From assembly GCF_014203595.1 (NCBI RefSeq), contig NZ_JACHJK010000002.1:807441-871440 (forward strand): a stretch of DNA of 64,000 nt. The letters run 5' to 3'. The DNA is from Streptomyces echinatus. Lineage in GTDB: Bacteria > Actinomycetota > Actinomycetes > Streptomycetales > Streptomycetaceae. Shown piece after piece: positions 1 to 9,711 of the stretch; position 1 is the stretch's first letter, and each line of letters starts with the position of its first letter. The position numbers and the translations under genes are program-made. The notes beneath the pieces are model-generated. The model was not told where the DNA came from. It saw only the letters and a list, made by a program, of their open reading frames with translations, and did not search any database.

Positions 1-3000
1 CCACCGACCCCGCATCCGACCCGAAGGCGGTCTCCGGACCCGGCGCCTCGTCGTGCGCCCAGGCGCTTCCCGCTTCGGCGGCCGTGTCGATCCGTGCCGT
101 CAGCCAGGCCGTCACCGCGGCCGCGGTGCGGGCCTTGGCCAGCTCCTCCAGTTCCGTGTCGTCCAGCAGTTCGGCGCCGCCGGCGATGCCCAGGCGCTGG
201 GCGAGTTCGCCCGCGATCTCGGCCCGCTTGATCGAGTCGATGCTCAGGTCGGCCTCCAGGTCCAGGTCCGGCTCGATCATGTCGACGGGATAGCCGGTCC
301 GTTCGCTGATGACCTCCCGTACGACCCGCTCCACGTCGTCCGGCGCCGGCACCTCGCTGAGAGCGGGCAAGTCAGGTGCGCCCGACGGGCTTTGGGTCGG
401 GGCAGTGATCTCCGCGGCCGGTACCGGCACTACGGGGGCCAGGGGGGCGGCCGGCGCCACGGGTACCACCGGTGCGCCGGACGCCGTGCCGCCGAAGTAG
501 GTGAGCAGCACATCCCGCTGGGCGGCGATCATCTCCCGGCTGGTGCGCAGGAACTCGGAGATCAGCGCGTCCCGGTCGGCCGGGACGCCGTTCGGCTGGT
601 CGGTCGGCACAGTCGCCTCCACTACGCGTCGGGCCGGCGCGAGGGCACCGGGCAGGAGTGCTCCGCCGGCCGTACGGACGAGGTGTCCGTCGACCGTCCA
701 GCCGGGCCGTTCCGGTGCCGGGTCGCGCAGCGCGTCGACGGCGTCACGGCCGTGGAAGAGCCACGCGGCGCGCACCGGCTGCCCGGCGACGGCGAGCCGG
801 GCGAGCGCGTCGAGCCAGCCGGCCAGGCCGCTGTCGGCCCGCGGCTCGCAGGCGACGGTCCGGTGCGCACGGTCGCCCAGGATCCGGCCGACGAGCCGGG
901 TGAGGACGGTGCCCGGGCCCGCCTCGACGAAGATCCGCGCCCCGGCCTCGTACATTGCCTCGATCTGCGCGGCGAAGGCCACCGGGGCGCCGATCTGGGC
1001 GGCGAGCCCGGCGCGCACGGCGTCGGGATCCGGTGGGTACGGCGCGGCGGTGCGGTTGGCCCAGACCGGGAACTCGGGCGCCCGGACCGGTTTGTCCGCC
1101 AGCACCTTGGCGAATCGTTCCCCCGCGGCGGCCACCAGCGGACTGTGGAAGGCGCAGGCCACCGGGATGCGGCGCGCGCCCAGCCCGGCCGCGCGCAGTG
1201 CCCGTACCGCGGTGTCGACATCCGCCGTGGGTCCGGAGATCACCGTCTGGTCGGGCGCGTTCAGGTTGGCGACGACGACCGACTCGGGTGCCCCGGCCGT
1301 CCGCAGGGTGCGTACGACGTCCTCGGCACAGGCGCCCACGGCGGCCATGGTGCCGGGGTCGTCGCCCGCCGCCGCGAGGATCGCGCCGGCCCGCTCCGCG
1401 CTCAGCTCCAGCAGGGTCTCCGCGTCGAGGGCTCCGGCCGCGGCGAGGGCCACCAGTTCGCCGTAGCTGTGCCCGGCGGCCAGGTCCGGACGGACGCCGG
1501 CCGAGGTGAGGAAGGCGTGCGCGGCGAGGCCCGTGATACCGAGGGCCGGCTGTGCCGTCCGGGTGTCGGTGAGGGCGGCCCGGTGACGCTCACGGGCGGC
1601 GTCGTCGAAGGCCGCGGGCGGGAAGAGACGGTCGGCGTGGGCGCGCCCGAGGTGCAGATAGTGCCGCAACTCGGGCAGTGTTACCAGGAGTTCGCCGAGC
1701 ATACCGGTGCGCTGGCTGCCCTGCCCCGGGAAGAGGAAAGCGACCTGGCCGACGACCGGACCCGCGCCACCGGTCCCGGCGGCGCGGTCCGAGTCGCCGG
1801 TCCGGGCGGCCGGGCCCGCTCCATCGGTCCGTGCGGCCCGGTCCGCGCCGTCGAGATCTCCGTCGGAATCTCCGTCGGGATCCGCGAGGTGGACCCCGGT
1901 GTCCGGGTTCTGTTCGCCTGCCAGGATGCGCCGCAGCTGTCCGATCAGTTCCGCCGTGTCGCGGGCCACGGTGGCCGCCCGTACCGGTTCGTTCGAGGTG
2001 TCGGCGCGGCGGGCCGCGGCCAGGGCGAGGTCGCGCAGCCGCCAGGGGCTGCCGTCGGACTCGGCGGCCCGGAGGATCTCCTCGGCCACCCGGCGGGCCG
2101 CCGCCATGTCCCGGCCCCGGAAGAGGAACAGCTCGGCGGGCCAGGCGTCCAGGGCCTGCCGGGGCGCTGGCGCGTCTCCGTACGCGGCCAGTACGGCATG
2201 GAAGTTGGTACCGCCGAAGCCGAACGCGCTGACTCCGGCGAAGCGTTCGGCGGCCGGCGCGGCCCACGGCCGGGCACTGGTGTGGAAGACGAACGGGCTG
2301 TCCGCCTCGTCCCAGGCCGGGTTGGGCCGCTCCAGGTGCAGGGTGGGCGGCTTGACCGCGGTGTACAGCGCCAGCGTGGTCTTGATCAGTCCGGCCAGGC
2401 CCGCGGCGCACTTGGTGTGCCCGATCTGCGACTTGACCGAGCCGAGCGCACAGCCGCCGGCCTCGGCCCCGCCCTCGGTGAACACCTCGCCGAGTACGGC
2501 GAGTTCGGTGCGGTCACCGACGACGGTCCCGGTGCCGTGCGCCTCCAGCAGGCCGACCGCGGCCGGCGGGACACCGGCGTTGCGGTACGCCCGCAGCAGC
2601 GCGGCCCGCTGGCCTTCGGGGCGGGGCGCGGTCAGGCTGAGGGAGCGGCCGTCGCTGGCGGAGCCGAGGCCCTTGACGACGCCGTAGATCCGGTCGCCGT
2701 CGCGTTCGGCGTCCGCGAGCCGCTTGAGGACCAGGCAGGCCACGCCCTCGCCCAGGGCGATGCCGTCGGCGGAGGCGTCGAAGGCGCGGGACCGGCCGGT
2801 CGGGGAGAGCGCGTGGACGGAGGAGAACAGCACGTAGTCGTTGATGCCGTTGTGCAGGTCGGCGCCGCCGCACAGCACGGTGTCACTGGTGCCGCAGACG
2901 AGTTCCTTGCAGGCCACGTCCAGGGCGGCGAGGGAGGAGGCGCAGGCCGCGTCGACCGTGAAGTTGGCGCCGCCGAGGTCCAGCCGATTGGCGATCCGGC

Positions 3001-5896
3001 CGGAGATGACGTTGGCCAGCATGCCGGGGAAGGAGTCCTCGGTGAGCCGGGGCAACTGCTGCTCCAGGCCGTCGGGGACCGTGCCGTAGTACGACGGGAG
3101 GACGGCGCGCAGCGTCACGGCGTTGGACAGGTCGCTGCCCGCCTCGGCGCCGAAGACGACGGAGGTGCGCGAGCGGTCGAAGTCCCGCCCCCGCTCGCCG
3201 TATCCGGCGTCGTCCAGCGCTCTGCGGGCCGCCTCCAGGGACAGCAGCTGGACGGGTTCGATGCTGCCGAGGGAGGCGGGCGGGATGCCGTAGCGCAGCG
3301 GATCGAAGGGGACGGGAGGCAGGAAGCCGCCCCATTTCGACGCGGTGGTGCCGGCGGTGTGGTGCACGGCGGGGTCCCAGCGGTCGGGCGGGACCTCGGT
3401 GACGGCGTCGCGTCCGGCGACGACATTGGCCCAGAAGGTGGCGAGATCGGGGGCCTGCGGGAACATGCACGCCATGCCGACGATCGCGATGTCGAGCGGC
3501 GGCGGCGACGGCGGTACCGGGGCGGCGCGGGTCCCGGCCGGCCCGGCTCGCCCGGCCTCCGCGCCCCCGCCTGCCGCCCCGCCTCCGGCGGCCTCCGCAC
3601 TCCCGGCCGCCGCTACGACTCCAGCGGTCACCCCACCCCCGGCCGCCTCCACCCTCCCGGCGGCCTGGGCGGCTCCGGCGCCCGCTGCGCGTCCTGCGGC
3701 TTCCACGAGCCCATCGGGTTCCGGGACGTGTACGTCCCCCGCGGCTCGTGCGGTGCGTTCGGTCAGGAAGTCGGCGGCGCCGTCGGTCACCGCACGGTGG
3801 AGAGCCGCCACAGTGGTGGGCGCCGAGCGCAGGACGGCCACCTGGCCCGCCATGAACAGCCCCTCGCCGAGCTGCCGTTCCTCGTCGACGGCTCGCAGCT
3901 CGCCGCCGTCGCCGCGCGTCACGCCCTTGCTGGCGATCCGCAGCCGGCCGACGTTGAGCCGCTCCAGCCGTTCCCAGACCTCCCGGTCGGGCACGCCCTG
4001 GGCGCGCAACGCGGCTTCCCGCTCACGGTAGTCACGGGTGAAGGGGCTGGGCACGCAGCGGGTGGCGTGCCCGGGCGCGGTCTCCAGCAGGGCGGTCGCG
4101 GTGGCGGCCAGCACCTGCCGCTGGAACAGCGGCCGGACGGCACCGCGGGCGACGGCCTCCTCGGTGAACAGGTAGGCGGTGCCCAGGAGGACGCCCACGG
4201 CGGCGCCCCGGGCGGTGAGGGGCGCGGCCAGGGCGGCGACCATCGCGGCGGACCGCTCGTCGTGGATGCCGCCTGCGAAGAACACCTCGAGCCGGCGTGC
4301 CGCTCCTCCACCGCCGCCGGTGCCCGAACCGGCTCCGGCGTCGAACTCGGCTCGCGCGTCGGCGTCGGACTCGGCGTCGACGTCGGCGTCGTCCAGGAAG
4401 TCTTCGAGTACGGCGAGTTGGGCCTCCCAGAGCGGAAAGGAGGCCCGGGGACCGACATGGCCGCCGCACTCCGACCCCTCGAAGACGAATCTGCGCACGC
4501 CGGCGTCCAGGTACTGGCGCAGCAACCCCGGCGAGGGCACGTGCAGGAAGGTACGGATGCCGGCCCGCTCCAGCGCCTCGGCCTGAGCGGGCCGGCCACC
4601 CGCGATGATCGCGTGCGAGGGCCGCAGTTCCCGCACGGCCTCCAGCTGGGCGTTCCTGATGTCCTCGGGTGCGAAGCCGAGCACGCCCACGCCCCAGGGC
4701 CGGCCGTCCAGCACGGCCCGCGCCGCGGTGAGCATCGCCCGGGTCCGCTCACCGTCGGCCAGGGCCAGCGCGAGGAAGGGCAACGCGCCGTCCTCGGCCA
4801 CGGCGGCGGCGAATCCTGCCTGGTCGCTGACCCGGGTCATGGGCCCCTGCGCGACCGGCAACCGGGTGCCCAGCGCCCGGCTCATGGCCGCCCCGGGCCG
4901 CAGGGCCGTACCCGCCACCGGTGCCGCAGCCGCGGGTGTCGGCGCCGCGGCTGTCGGCGCCGCGGGTGTCGCCGCCGCGGGTGTCGCCGCCGTCGGCCGC
5001 GCCCGGCTCATGGCCGGGTCCGCGGCCGGTGTCGCCATCGGCCCGGCCACCTCCCGCACCGCGGCCGACAGCGCGCGCACCACCCCCCGCACATCCCGCC
5101 ACCGCTCGGCGAACCGGGCGGCGAGGAAGCCGTCCTGGCCCACCGGGAGCAGCCGGCCGCGCGTTTCGCGGGCACTCAGCAGGTCCGCGACCGCCTCGGG
5201 GTCGTCGGCGGGCGGCCGGGGAGCGTCCGGGCCGCGGCGTCGCAGCACCCGGTGTCCGCCCACGACCTCGGTCTCCGAACCGTCCAGGGACCGCAGCACC
5301 GCCCGAACCGCCTCGGGCAGGTTCGACTCGGCCAGCAGGGCGAGTTGGCTGTCCAGGACGACACCTGCCGCACCACCCGCCACGGCGGCAGCCGCCGTAC
5401 GCGCGCCGATGCCCCCGCAGGCCCACACGGGGACGCCACTCAACTCCGCCTCGGACAGCAGTTGTTGCAGCAGCACGAAGGTGCTCAGCGCACCGACCCG
5501 GCCGCCGCTCTCGCCGCCCCGGGCGATCAGCCCCCGTGCCCCCGCGCCGACGGCGGCCCGGGCCTGAGCGAGATCGCTCACCTCGGTCAACACACGACAC
5601 TGGGACGGCAGTTGAGCCGCCGTCCAGGAGACGTCCGAGGTGAGGACCACGGTGTCCGCGGCACCGCCGAGGTCTGCGGGGGCGAGAGCACAGCGCCCGG
5701 TCACCCGGAGGCCGAACGGGCCCGGTGCGGCCCGTGTCAGCCGGGACAGTTGTTCTCGGGATCTTCGGTCACCGGTGCCCAGGTCCAGCACGCCGAGCGC
5801 GCCGGCGGCCGAGGCGGCAGCGGCGAGGGCGGCGTCGGGTTCCCCGAAGGGGGTGAGGCACAGGATCAGGTCTTGGGCGCGCACAGGGGAGGTCAT
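1..5896 (-). CDS. Flavin (PfaD/NPD-like) x2 - KS - AT - ACP multidomain synthase, partial
   Basis: Iterative type I polyketide/PUFA-like synthase; 1965 residues are visible and the frame stays open at the left edge. Start ATG 5896 has GGAG 5 nt upstream. Domains in order: residues ~1-230 a TIM-barrel flavin domain (ARGGESGGRVG, later CGGIGA); Ala/Pro linker (~300-335) with an ATPAA repeat; ~335-690 a second, PfaD-like barrel with ECGGHVG (His480) and AGGIHD; Ala/Gly linker; KS ~800-1240 with Cys985 in DAACASS, EAHGTGT and IGHTKCAAG; AT ~1385-1690 with GHSYGEL (Ser1477); ACP with SIDSIKR (Ser1888). DSIKR is typical of PUFA and heterocyst-glycolipid type synthases. In PUFA systems the enoyl reductase PfaD is a separate protein, so N-terminal fusion of such barrels is the odd point. 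KR/DH domains may follow beyond the edge. The product is unknown. Confidence 0.9.
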   Translation of the reverse strand, partial: MTSPVRAQDLILCLTPFGEPDAALAAAASAAGALGVLDLGTGDRRSREQLSRLTRAAPGPFGLRVTGRCALAPADLGGAADTVVLTSDVSWTAAQLPSQCRVLTEVSDLAQARAAVGAGARGLIARGGESGGRVGALSTFVLLQQLLSEAELSGVPVWACGGIGARTAAAAVAGGAAGVVLDSQLALLAESNLPEAVRAVLRSLDGSETEVVGGHRVLRRRGPDAPRPPADDPEAVADLLSARETRGRLLPVGQDGFLAARFAERWRDVRGVVRALSAAVREVAGPMATPAADPAMSRARPTAATPAAATPAAPTAAAPTPAAAAPVAGTALRPGAAMSRALGTRLPVAQGPMTRVSDQAGFAAAVAEDGALPFLALALADGERTRAMLTAARAVLDGRPWGVGVLGFAPEDIRNAQLEAVRELRPSHAIIAGGRPAQAEALERAGIRTFLHVPSPGLLRQYLDAGVRRFVFEGSECGGHVGPRASFPLWEAQLAVLEDFLDDADVDAESDADARAEFDAGAGSGTGGGGGAARRLEVFFAGGIHDERSAAMVAALAAPLTARGAAVGVLLGTAYLFTEEAVARGAVRPLFQRQVLAATATALLETAPGHATRCVPSPFTRDYREREAALRAQGVPDREVWERLERLNVGRLRIASKGVTRGDGGELRAVDEERQLGEGLFMAGQVAVLRSAPTTVAALHRAVTDGAADFLTERTARAAGDVHVPEPDGLVEAAGRAAGAGAAQAAGRVEAAGGGVTAGVVAAAGSAEAAGGGAAGGGAEAGRAGPAGTRAAPVPPSPPPLDIAIVGMACMFPQAPDLATFWANVVAGRDAVTEVPPDRWDPAVHHTAGTTASKWGGFLPPVPFDPLRYGIPPASLGSIEPVQLLSLEAARRALDDAGYGERGRDFDRSRTSVVFGAEAGSDLSNAVTLRAVLPSYYGTVPDGLEQQLPRLTEDSFPGMLANVISGRIANRLDLGGANFTVDAACASSLAALDVACKELVCGTSDTVLCGGADLHNGINDYVLFSSVHALSPTGRSRAFDASADGIALGEGVACLVLKRLADAERDGDRIYGVVKGLGSASDGRSLSLTAPRPEGQRAALLRAYRNAGVPPAAVGLLEAHGTGTVVGDRTELAVLGEVFTEGGAEAGGCALGSVKSQIGHTKCAAGLAGLIKTTLALYTAVKPPTLHLERPNPAWDEADSPFVFHTSARPWAAPAAERFAGVSAFGFGGTNFHAVLAAYGDAPAPRQALDAWPAELFLFRGRDMAAARRVAEEILRAAESDGSPWRLRDLALAAARRADTSNEPVRAATVARDTAELIGQLRRILAGEQNPDTGVHLADPDGDSDGDLDGADRAARTDGAGPAARTGDSDRAAGTGGAGPVVGQVAFLFPGQGSQRTGMLGELLVTLPELRHYLHLGRAHADRLFPPAAFDDAARERHRAALTDTRTAQPALGITGLAAHAFLTSAGVRPDLAAGHSYGELVALAAAGALDAETLLELSAERAGAILAAAGDDPGTMAAVGACAEDVVRTLRTAGAPESVVVANLNAPDQTVISGPTADVDTAVRALRAAGLGARRIPVACAFHSPLVAAAGERFAKVLADKPVRAPEFPVWANRTAAPYPPDPDAVRAGLAAQIGAPVAFAAQIEAMYEAGARIFVEAGPGTVLTRLVGRILGDRAHRTVACEPRADSGLAGWLDALARLAVAGQPVRAAWLFHGRDAVDALRDPAPERPGWTVDGHLVRTAGGALLPGALAPARRVVEATVPTDQPNGVPADRDALISEFLRTSREMIAAQRDVLLTYFGGTASGAPVVPVAPAAPLAPVVPVPAAEITAPTQSPSGAPDLPALSEVPAPDDVERVVREVISERTGYPVDMIEPDLDLEADLSIDSIKRAEIAGELAQRLGIAGGAELLDDTELEELAKARTAAAVTAWLTARIDTAAEAGSAWAHDEAPGPETAFGSDAGSV

Positions 5897-6271
5897 GATG
5901 CTCCGGCACGAATCGGCGAGACAGCACGGTGGGGGGTATGTGCGGCGAGACGCTCTGGTGCGAGGGCACCGGAAACTAGCGAGGTGCTACTCACGGGTCA
6001 ATAACGCCGCGACCTTTGTGTGTGCGGTCGCGCTGATTCGGCCAGTCCGGCGAATCCGGCTCAAGAGGAGTCAAATCCAGCAATTCCTCGCACGGGCGGA
6101 GCGGTGGGGCCGTACGGTCCCGTGGGTCACACCGGCACAAGCCCGCCAAAGCGTGCGGCCGTACCGCCGAGGACCCGCCCTCGCGCCGTACGCCGGGACA
6201 TCAGGCCGCGGTCTGTAAATTCCGCGTCACGCCGTGCCGGTGGCTCGAACCGGGCCGACGGGATACGGACA
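5897..6271. other. Intergenic region upstream of the synthase gene
   Basis: About 375 bases without a convincing gene. It must contain the synthase promoter on the minus strand, but I could not identify matched -10/-35 boxes with confidence. Short reading frames here lack a good start and only reflect high GC content. Confidence 0.5.
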
Positions 6272-6308
6272 CGACGGGACGGGGGCGTTCGCCTCCCCCG
6301 TCCCGTCG
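6272..6308 (-). terminator. Strong hairpin terminator
   Basis: Perfect 14-bp stem (6272-6285 with 6295-6308) around a 9-nt loop, placed 43 bp past the stop of the lectin-fusion gene. No U-tract, as is usual in Streptomyces. Confidence 0.75.
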
Positions 6309-6350
6309 CAGAAGAGGGGGCCATTCTGCTCGGAGCGCCCCCTGCTCAGG

Positions 6351-8234
6351 TCAGCGGGGCAGGGCCCGCGCGGCGGCCGACGCGGCACGGCCGGTACCGG
6401 CACCCGCACCCGCACCCGCACCACTGCCACCGCCACCGCCACCGCCACCGCCAGCGCCAGCGCCTCCGACTTCGGCGTGAGCGCCCTTGCCCGCGCCGCG
6501 AACCCGGGCGACACGGGGGTCACCCGGCTCACCGGCCTCCCGCCCCGCCCGCCCGGGCATCCCACGCGAGGTGTCACCGTTCTCCGGGCCGCCGGAGTCC
6601 CCCGGCACACCCGCCCCCTCCGACCCGGTACCGAAACGCGGCTCCCCCTCCGCCGCCGACCCGCCCGGCACCGACCCCTCCGCCGCCGACCCGACCCTCG
6701 CCCCCGGCTCCAGCACCCACCGCTGCCCCCGCGAACCGTCGCGTGCCGCGACGCCGACCGGTGTGCCGGAACGGCCGGAACCGGGCTCCAGGGCCAGACC
6801 GTGGTGCCAGCGGAGCAGCATCTCGCCGCGCGCCGTGAAGTCGTACGACACCTCCCCCGCGTGGACGAGGCAGCCGGCCAGCGCGACGCTTCTCGTCCCG
6901 GGGTCGGCGGCGAGGCAGAGCGCGGGGTCGGCCGCGCTGCGCAGCAGACCGTCGTCCCGGTACGACCACTGCTGGGAGGCGGCCCGTGAGCACGGAGCGA
7001 GCCGCACGCCGGTGCCCGCCGCGATCCGGTCCCCGCGCGGCTCCAGGCAGAGCCCGGAGGCGAGGCCGCGCAGGGCGCCGTGGGCGATCTCGACGGGTTC
7101 GCCGACGGAGGCCGCGGAGGGTGAGGTGCCCGAGTGGGTGCCGGCGTGGTCCGGCCGGGTGGTGCCTCCGACGGGCGCGCCCCAGGTGGCGCCGGGGCCG
7201 GGGACACCGTTGTCATCGGGCCGGTTCCCGGCCACCAGGATGGTGGCGAGCAGCGCCAGGGAGGTGAGGCCGACAGCGAGGGCGACGGCCGTGCGGTAAC
7301 GGTGCTCCGTTCCGGTGCGGTGCCGGCCGCCGGACGCGGCGGACGCGCTCGACGGGGAGGGTGCCGCCGCTGGGGAGGGCGGGGCCGGCCGTTCCTCGGG
7401 GGCGCCGCGGCCGGGCCGGGAGTCGAGGTAGCGACGGGCGCCCCAGCCGAGCACGGTCTCGGCGAGCAGCAGGGGCAGTCCGCCGTCGAAGTGGCCGAGT
7501 TGTCCGGCGGCGTACCGGCAGTGGGAGCAGACCGTCAGATGACGGCGTACGTCCGGCAACAGGGCGCCGCCCCGGCGGATCGGGACGTCCAGGAGCCGGT
7601 TGTAGAAGCGGCATTCCCCGGTGGGGGCGAGTTCCCGGTGGGCGCGTACGCAAGCGGCACGGAATTGTTCGCGTGCCTGTTCCAGGGCGGTCGTCGCGGT
7701 GGTCGTGTCGATGCCCAGCAGACCAGCGGGTATGTTTATGGGTTCGGCTTCGACCTCGGCATGCCAGAGAAGGCATTGCGAGGCGCCGGGAAGGACCTCG
7801 AATGCGCGGGCGGCGAGTTGCCTGCTTTCCGCCGGTCCGGGCTTTGTCGCGCGCAGTCCGCGACCGCCGGTGGTTTTGCGTAATTCCGGCAGGGCGACGC
7901 GGGCCGCGTCGTCGTCGGCCCAGGCGCGGACGATGTCGCGGACGGCGACCAGCAGTTGCGGGCGCAGGGCGCCGCCGAGCACGCCGGACGCCGTCCGGGC
8001 GAGCACCTGGTGGAAGGCCGCGGTGGCCACCAGCTGGGCGGTGGGCCCGGCGGCGACCAGGCAGACCACGGCGTAGTCACGGGTGGCCCGCCAGTGCCGG
8101 GCGAGGAGCAGCGCGACGGCGTGGTGGCGGCCGTCGTCCGGGCCGTTCAGCCGGGCGACGAGGGTACGGTCGGATTCTCCGGTGGGACCGGGTACGGGCG
8201 GATAGGGCGGGCGTGGGGGGTATGGGGACTGCAC
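6351..8234 (-). CDS. Sigma-like/zinc-motif membrane protein with extracellular ricin-type lectin domain
   Basis: 627 residues. The start is GTG 8234, chosen for the GGAAGGAAAG ribosome site 6-7 nt upstream; a longer frame to 8723 has no such support. The N-terminal ~210 residues look like helical sigma-factor-type regions. Around residue 233 is H-x3-C-x2-C (HLTVCSHC), the anti-sigma zinc-binding signature. A single TM helix lies near 330 (VALAVGLTSLALLATILVAG), then a Ser/Thr/Pro linker and a ricin-B-type trefoil (~385-512, with SGLCLEP and QQW/QRW motifs). The C-terminus is Gly/Ala-rich low complexity encoded by hexamer repeats. Predicted topology: regulatory domain inside, carbohydrate-binding domain outside. 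That it signals sugar binding to transcription is inference. Confidence 0.75.
   Translation of the reverse strand: MQSPYPPRPPYPPVPGPTGESDRTLVARLNGPDDGRHHAVALLLARHWRATRDYAVVCLVAAGPTAQLVATAAFHQVLARTASGVLGGALRPQLLVAVRDIVRAWADDDAARVALPELRKTTGGRGLRATKPGPAESRQLAARAFEVLPGASQCLLWHAEVEAEPINIPAGLLGIDTTTATTALEQAREQFRAACVRAHRELAPTGECRFYNRLLDVPIRRGGALLPDVRRHLTVCSHCRYAAGQLGHFDGGLPLLLAETVLGWGARRYLDSRPGRGAPEERPAPPSPAAAPSPSSASAASGGRHRTGTEHRYRTAVALAVGLTSLALLATILVAGNRPDDNGVPGPGATWGAPVGGTTRPDHAGTHSGTSPSAASVGEPVEIAHGALRGLASGLCLEPRGDRIAAGTGVRLAPCSRAASQQWSYRDDGLLRSAADPALCLAADPGTRSVALAGCLVHAGEVSYDFTARGEMLLRWHHGLALEPGSGRSGTPVGVAARDGSRGQRWVLEPGARVGSAAEGSVPGGSAAEGEPRFGTGSEGAGVPGDSGGPENGDTSRGMPGRAGREAGEPGDPRVARVRGAGKGAHAEVGGAGAGGGGGGGGGSGAGAGAGAGTGRAASAAARALPR
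6400..6463 (-). repeat. Hexanucleotide microsatellite inside coding sequence
   Basis: Runs of cacccg, ccaccg and ccagcg hexamers that encode the Gly/Ala tail of the lectin-fusion protein. The array is in frame, so length changes in units of six would keep the stop. Confidence 0.7.
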
Positions 8235-8602
8235 GGAAACTTTCCTTCCAGCCGCAGGAGCGCATGCGCAAGGACGTCCTGTCGGAAAACAGTGCCTGAT
8301 GGATGCATGCCTAGAGGGCCGGCTTGACGTCGGCGTCCGCCTTTGCCCTCCCGCGGGGAGGCTCACCTTGGCACAGTCGGCCGACAGGAAACAAGAAGCG
8401 GGAATGGCGCCGTGAGCAACGTCGGCCGAATACACAATGGTTACCGCCGGTATCCCCGGGACGCCATCTGGAACATCACCCAACTCCCCTGTCGCGAAAG
8501 CCGGATGGCGCACTGGATCCGTGGCGCTCCGGAGCCCCGGCCGGGTCGCCCACAGCCTGTTCCCATGATTCTCCGGGCGTGCTCTCATCCGAGTGCCCCA
8601 GC
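8235..8602. other. Divergent intergenic region
   Basis: About 370 bases between two divergently transcribed genes, somewhat lower in GC than the surroundings. A perfect 6-bp-arm inverted repeat (CCTCCC gcg GGGAGG) lies at 8347-8361. Promoters for both flanking genes must be here, but I cannot place them with confidence. Confidence 0.4.
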
Positions 8603-9565
8603 ATGGGCCGCATGATCGCCCCCCAGCCCCCGGCAACCCCCGCGCCGTCCCGTACCGTTCGCAAGGCGGTCGTACCGGCCGCCGGTCTCGGTACCCGGTT
8701 CCTGCCCGCCACCAAGGCGACACCGAAGGAGATGCTGCCGGTCGTCGACAAGCCGGCCATCCAGTACGTGGTCGAGGAGGCCGCGGCGGCCGGCCTGGAC
8801 GACGTACTGATGGTCACCGGCCGGCACAAGCGGGCCATCGAGGACCACTTCGACCACGCCTTCGAGCTGGAGCAGGCGTTGGCGGCGAAGGGCGACACCG
8901 CGCGCCTGGACGCCGTACGCGATCCGGCGCGGCTCGCCGACATCCACCACGTCCGCCAGGGCGATCCACTCGGCCTCGGCCACGCCGTCCTGTGCGCCCG
9001 GAACCACGTCGGCAACCAGCCGTTCGCGGTCCTCCTCGGCGACGACCTGATCGATCCGCGCGAGACGCTGCTGAGCCGCATGCTCGAGGTCCGGGACCGG
9101 CACGCGGGCAGCGTGGTCGCGCTGATGGAGGTCGACCCGGCACAGTCGCACCTCTACGGCTGTGCGGCGGTGGAGGCGACGGGCGAGGACGACGTCGTCC
9201 GGGTCACCGGCCTGGTGGAGAAGCCGGCTCCCGGTACCGCGCCGAGCCGGTACGCGGTGATCGGCCGCTACGTCCTCGAACCGGCGGTCTTCGACGTCCT
9301 GGAGCGCACCCCGCCGGGCCGCGGCGGCGAGATCCAGCTGACCGACGCCCTGCAGCGACTGGCGGCCGGCGGCACGGTGCACGGGGTGGTCTTCTCGGGC
9401 CTGCGGTACGACACCGGCGACAAGGCCGACTATCTGCGCACGGTGGTCCGGCTCGCCTGCGCACGGCCGGACCTCGGCCCCGGGTTCACCCACTGGCTCA
9501 GGGAGTTCGTGGCGGGCCTGCCGGCCGCCACGGCCGGCCCGGAGGACCACCACCGGGCGGCTTGA
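8603..9565 (+). CDS. galU: UTP-glucose-1-phosphate uridylyltransferase
   Basis: 320 residues. GalU makes UDP-glucose from UTP and glucose-1-phosphate for trehalose, glycolipid and wall polymer synthesis, in the cytoplasm. Visible hallmarks are the nucleotide-binding start AAGLGTRFLPATKATPKEML, VDKPAIQYVVEEA, LLGDDL, VEKP and GEIQLTDAL, all in the order and spacing of bacterial GalU (about 300 aa). Start could be ATG 8603 or ATG 8612 (three codons later); no strong ribosome site separates them. Longer upstream frames lack family similarity. It is followed after 146 bp by a cold-shock-like gene. Confidence 0.93.
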   Translation: MGRMIAPQPPATPAPSRTVRKAVVPAAGLGTRFLPATKATPKEMLPVVDKPAIQYVVEEAAAAGLDDVLMVTGRHKRAIEDHFDHAFELEQALAAKGDTARLDAVRDPARLADIHHVRQGDPLGLGHAVLCARNHVGNQPFAVLLGDDLIDPRETLLSRMLEVRDRHAGSVVALMEVDPAQSHLYGCAAVEATGEDDVVRVTGLVEKPAPGTAPSRYAVIGRYVLEPAVFDVLERTPPGRGGEIQLTDALQRLAAGGTVHGVVFSGLRYDTGDKADYLRTVVRLACARPDLGPGFTHWLREFVAGLPAATAGPEDHHRAA

Positions 9566-9711
9566 GGCGGGCACCCCCCAAGCCCCGCCGACATCCGGTC
9601 AAAGCATGGCCGACGCACCGACGCGGCCTTCCCCCTTCGGCGACGGTGGGTGATGCTCTGCTCACTGAAGGAGAGCACTGGTTCCACGACCGCCCCACGA
9701 AGGGAAAGACG

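Noticed and set aside
53..6004. A 1,983-codon open frame on the plus strand
   Set aside because: It is the exact codon-aligned antisense of the synthase gene. High GC removes stop codons in this phase. The translation is Arg/Gly/Ala-rich without domains.
8324..8602. N-terminal extension of GalU
   Set aside because: The extra 93 residues are unlike any GalU and lack coding bias. The family start matches 8603-8612.
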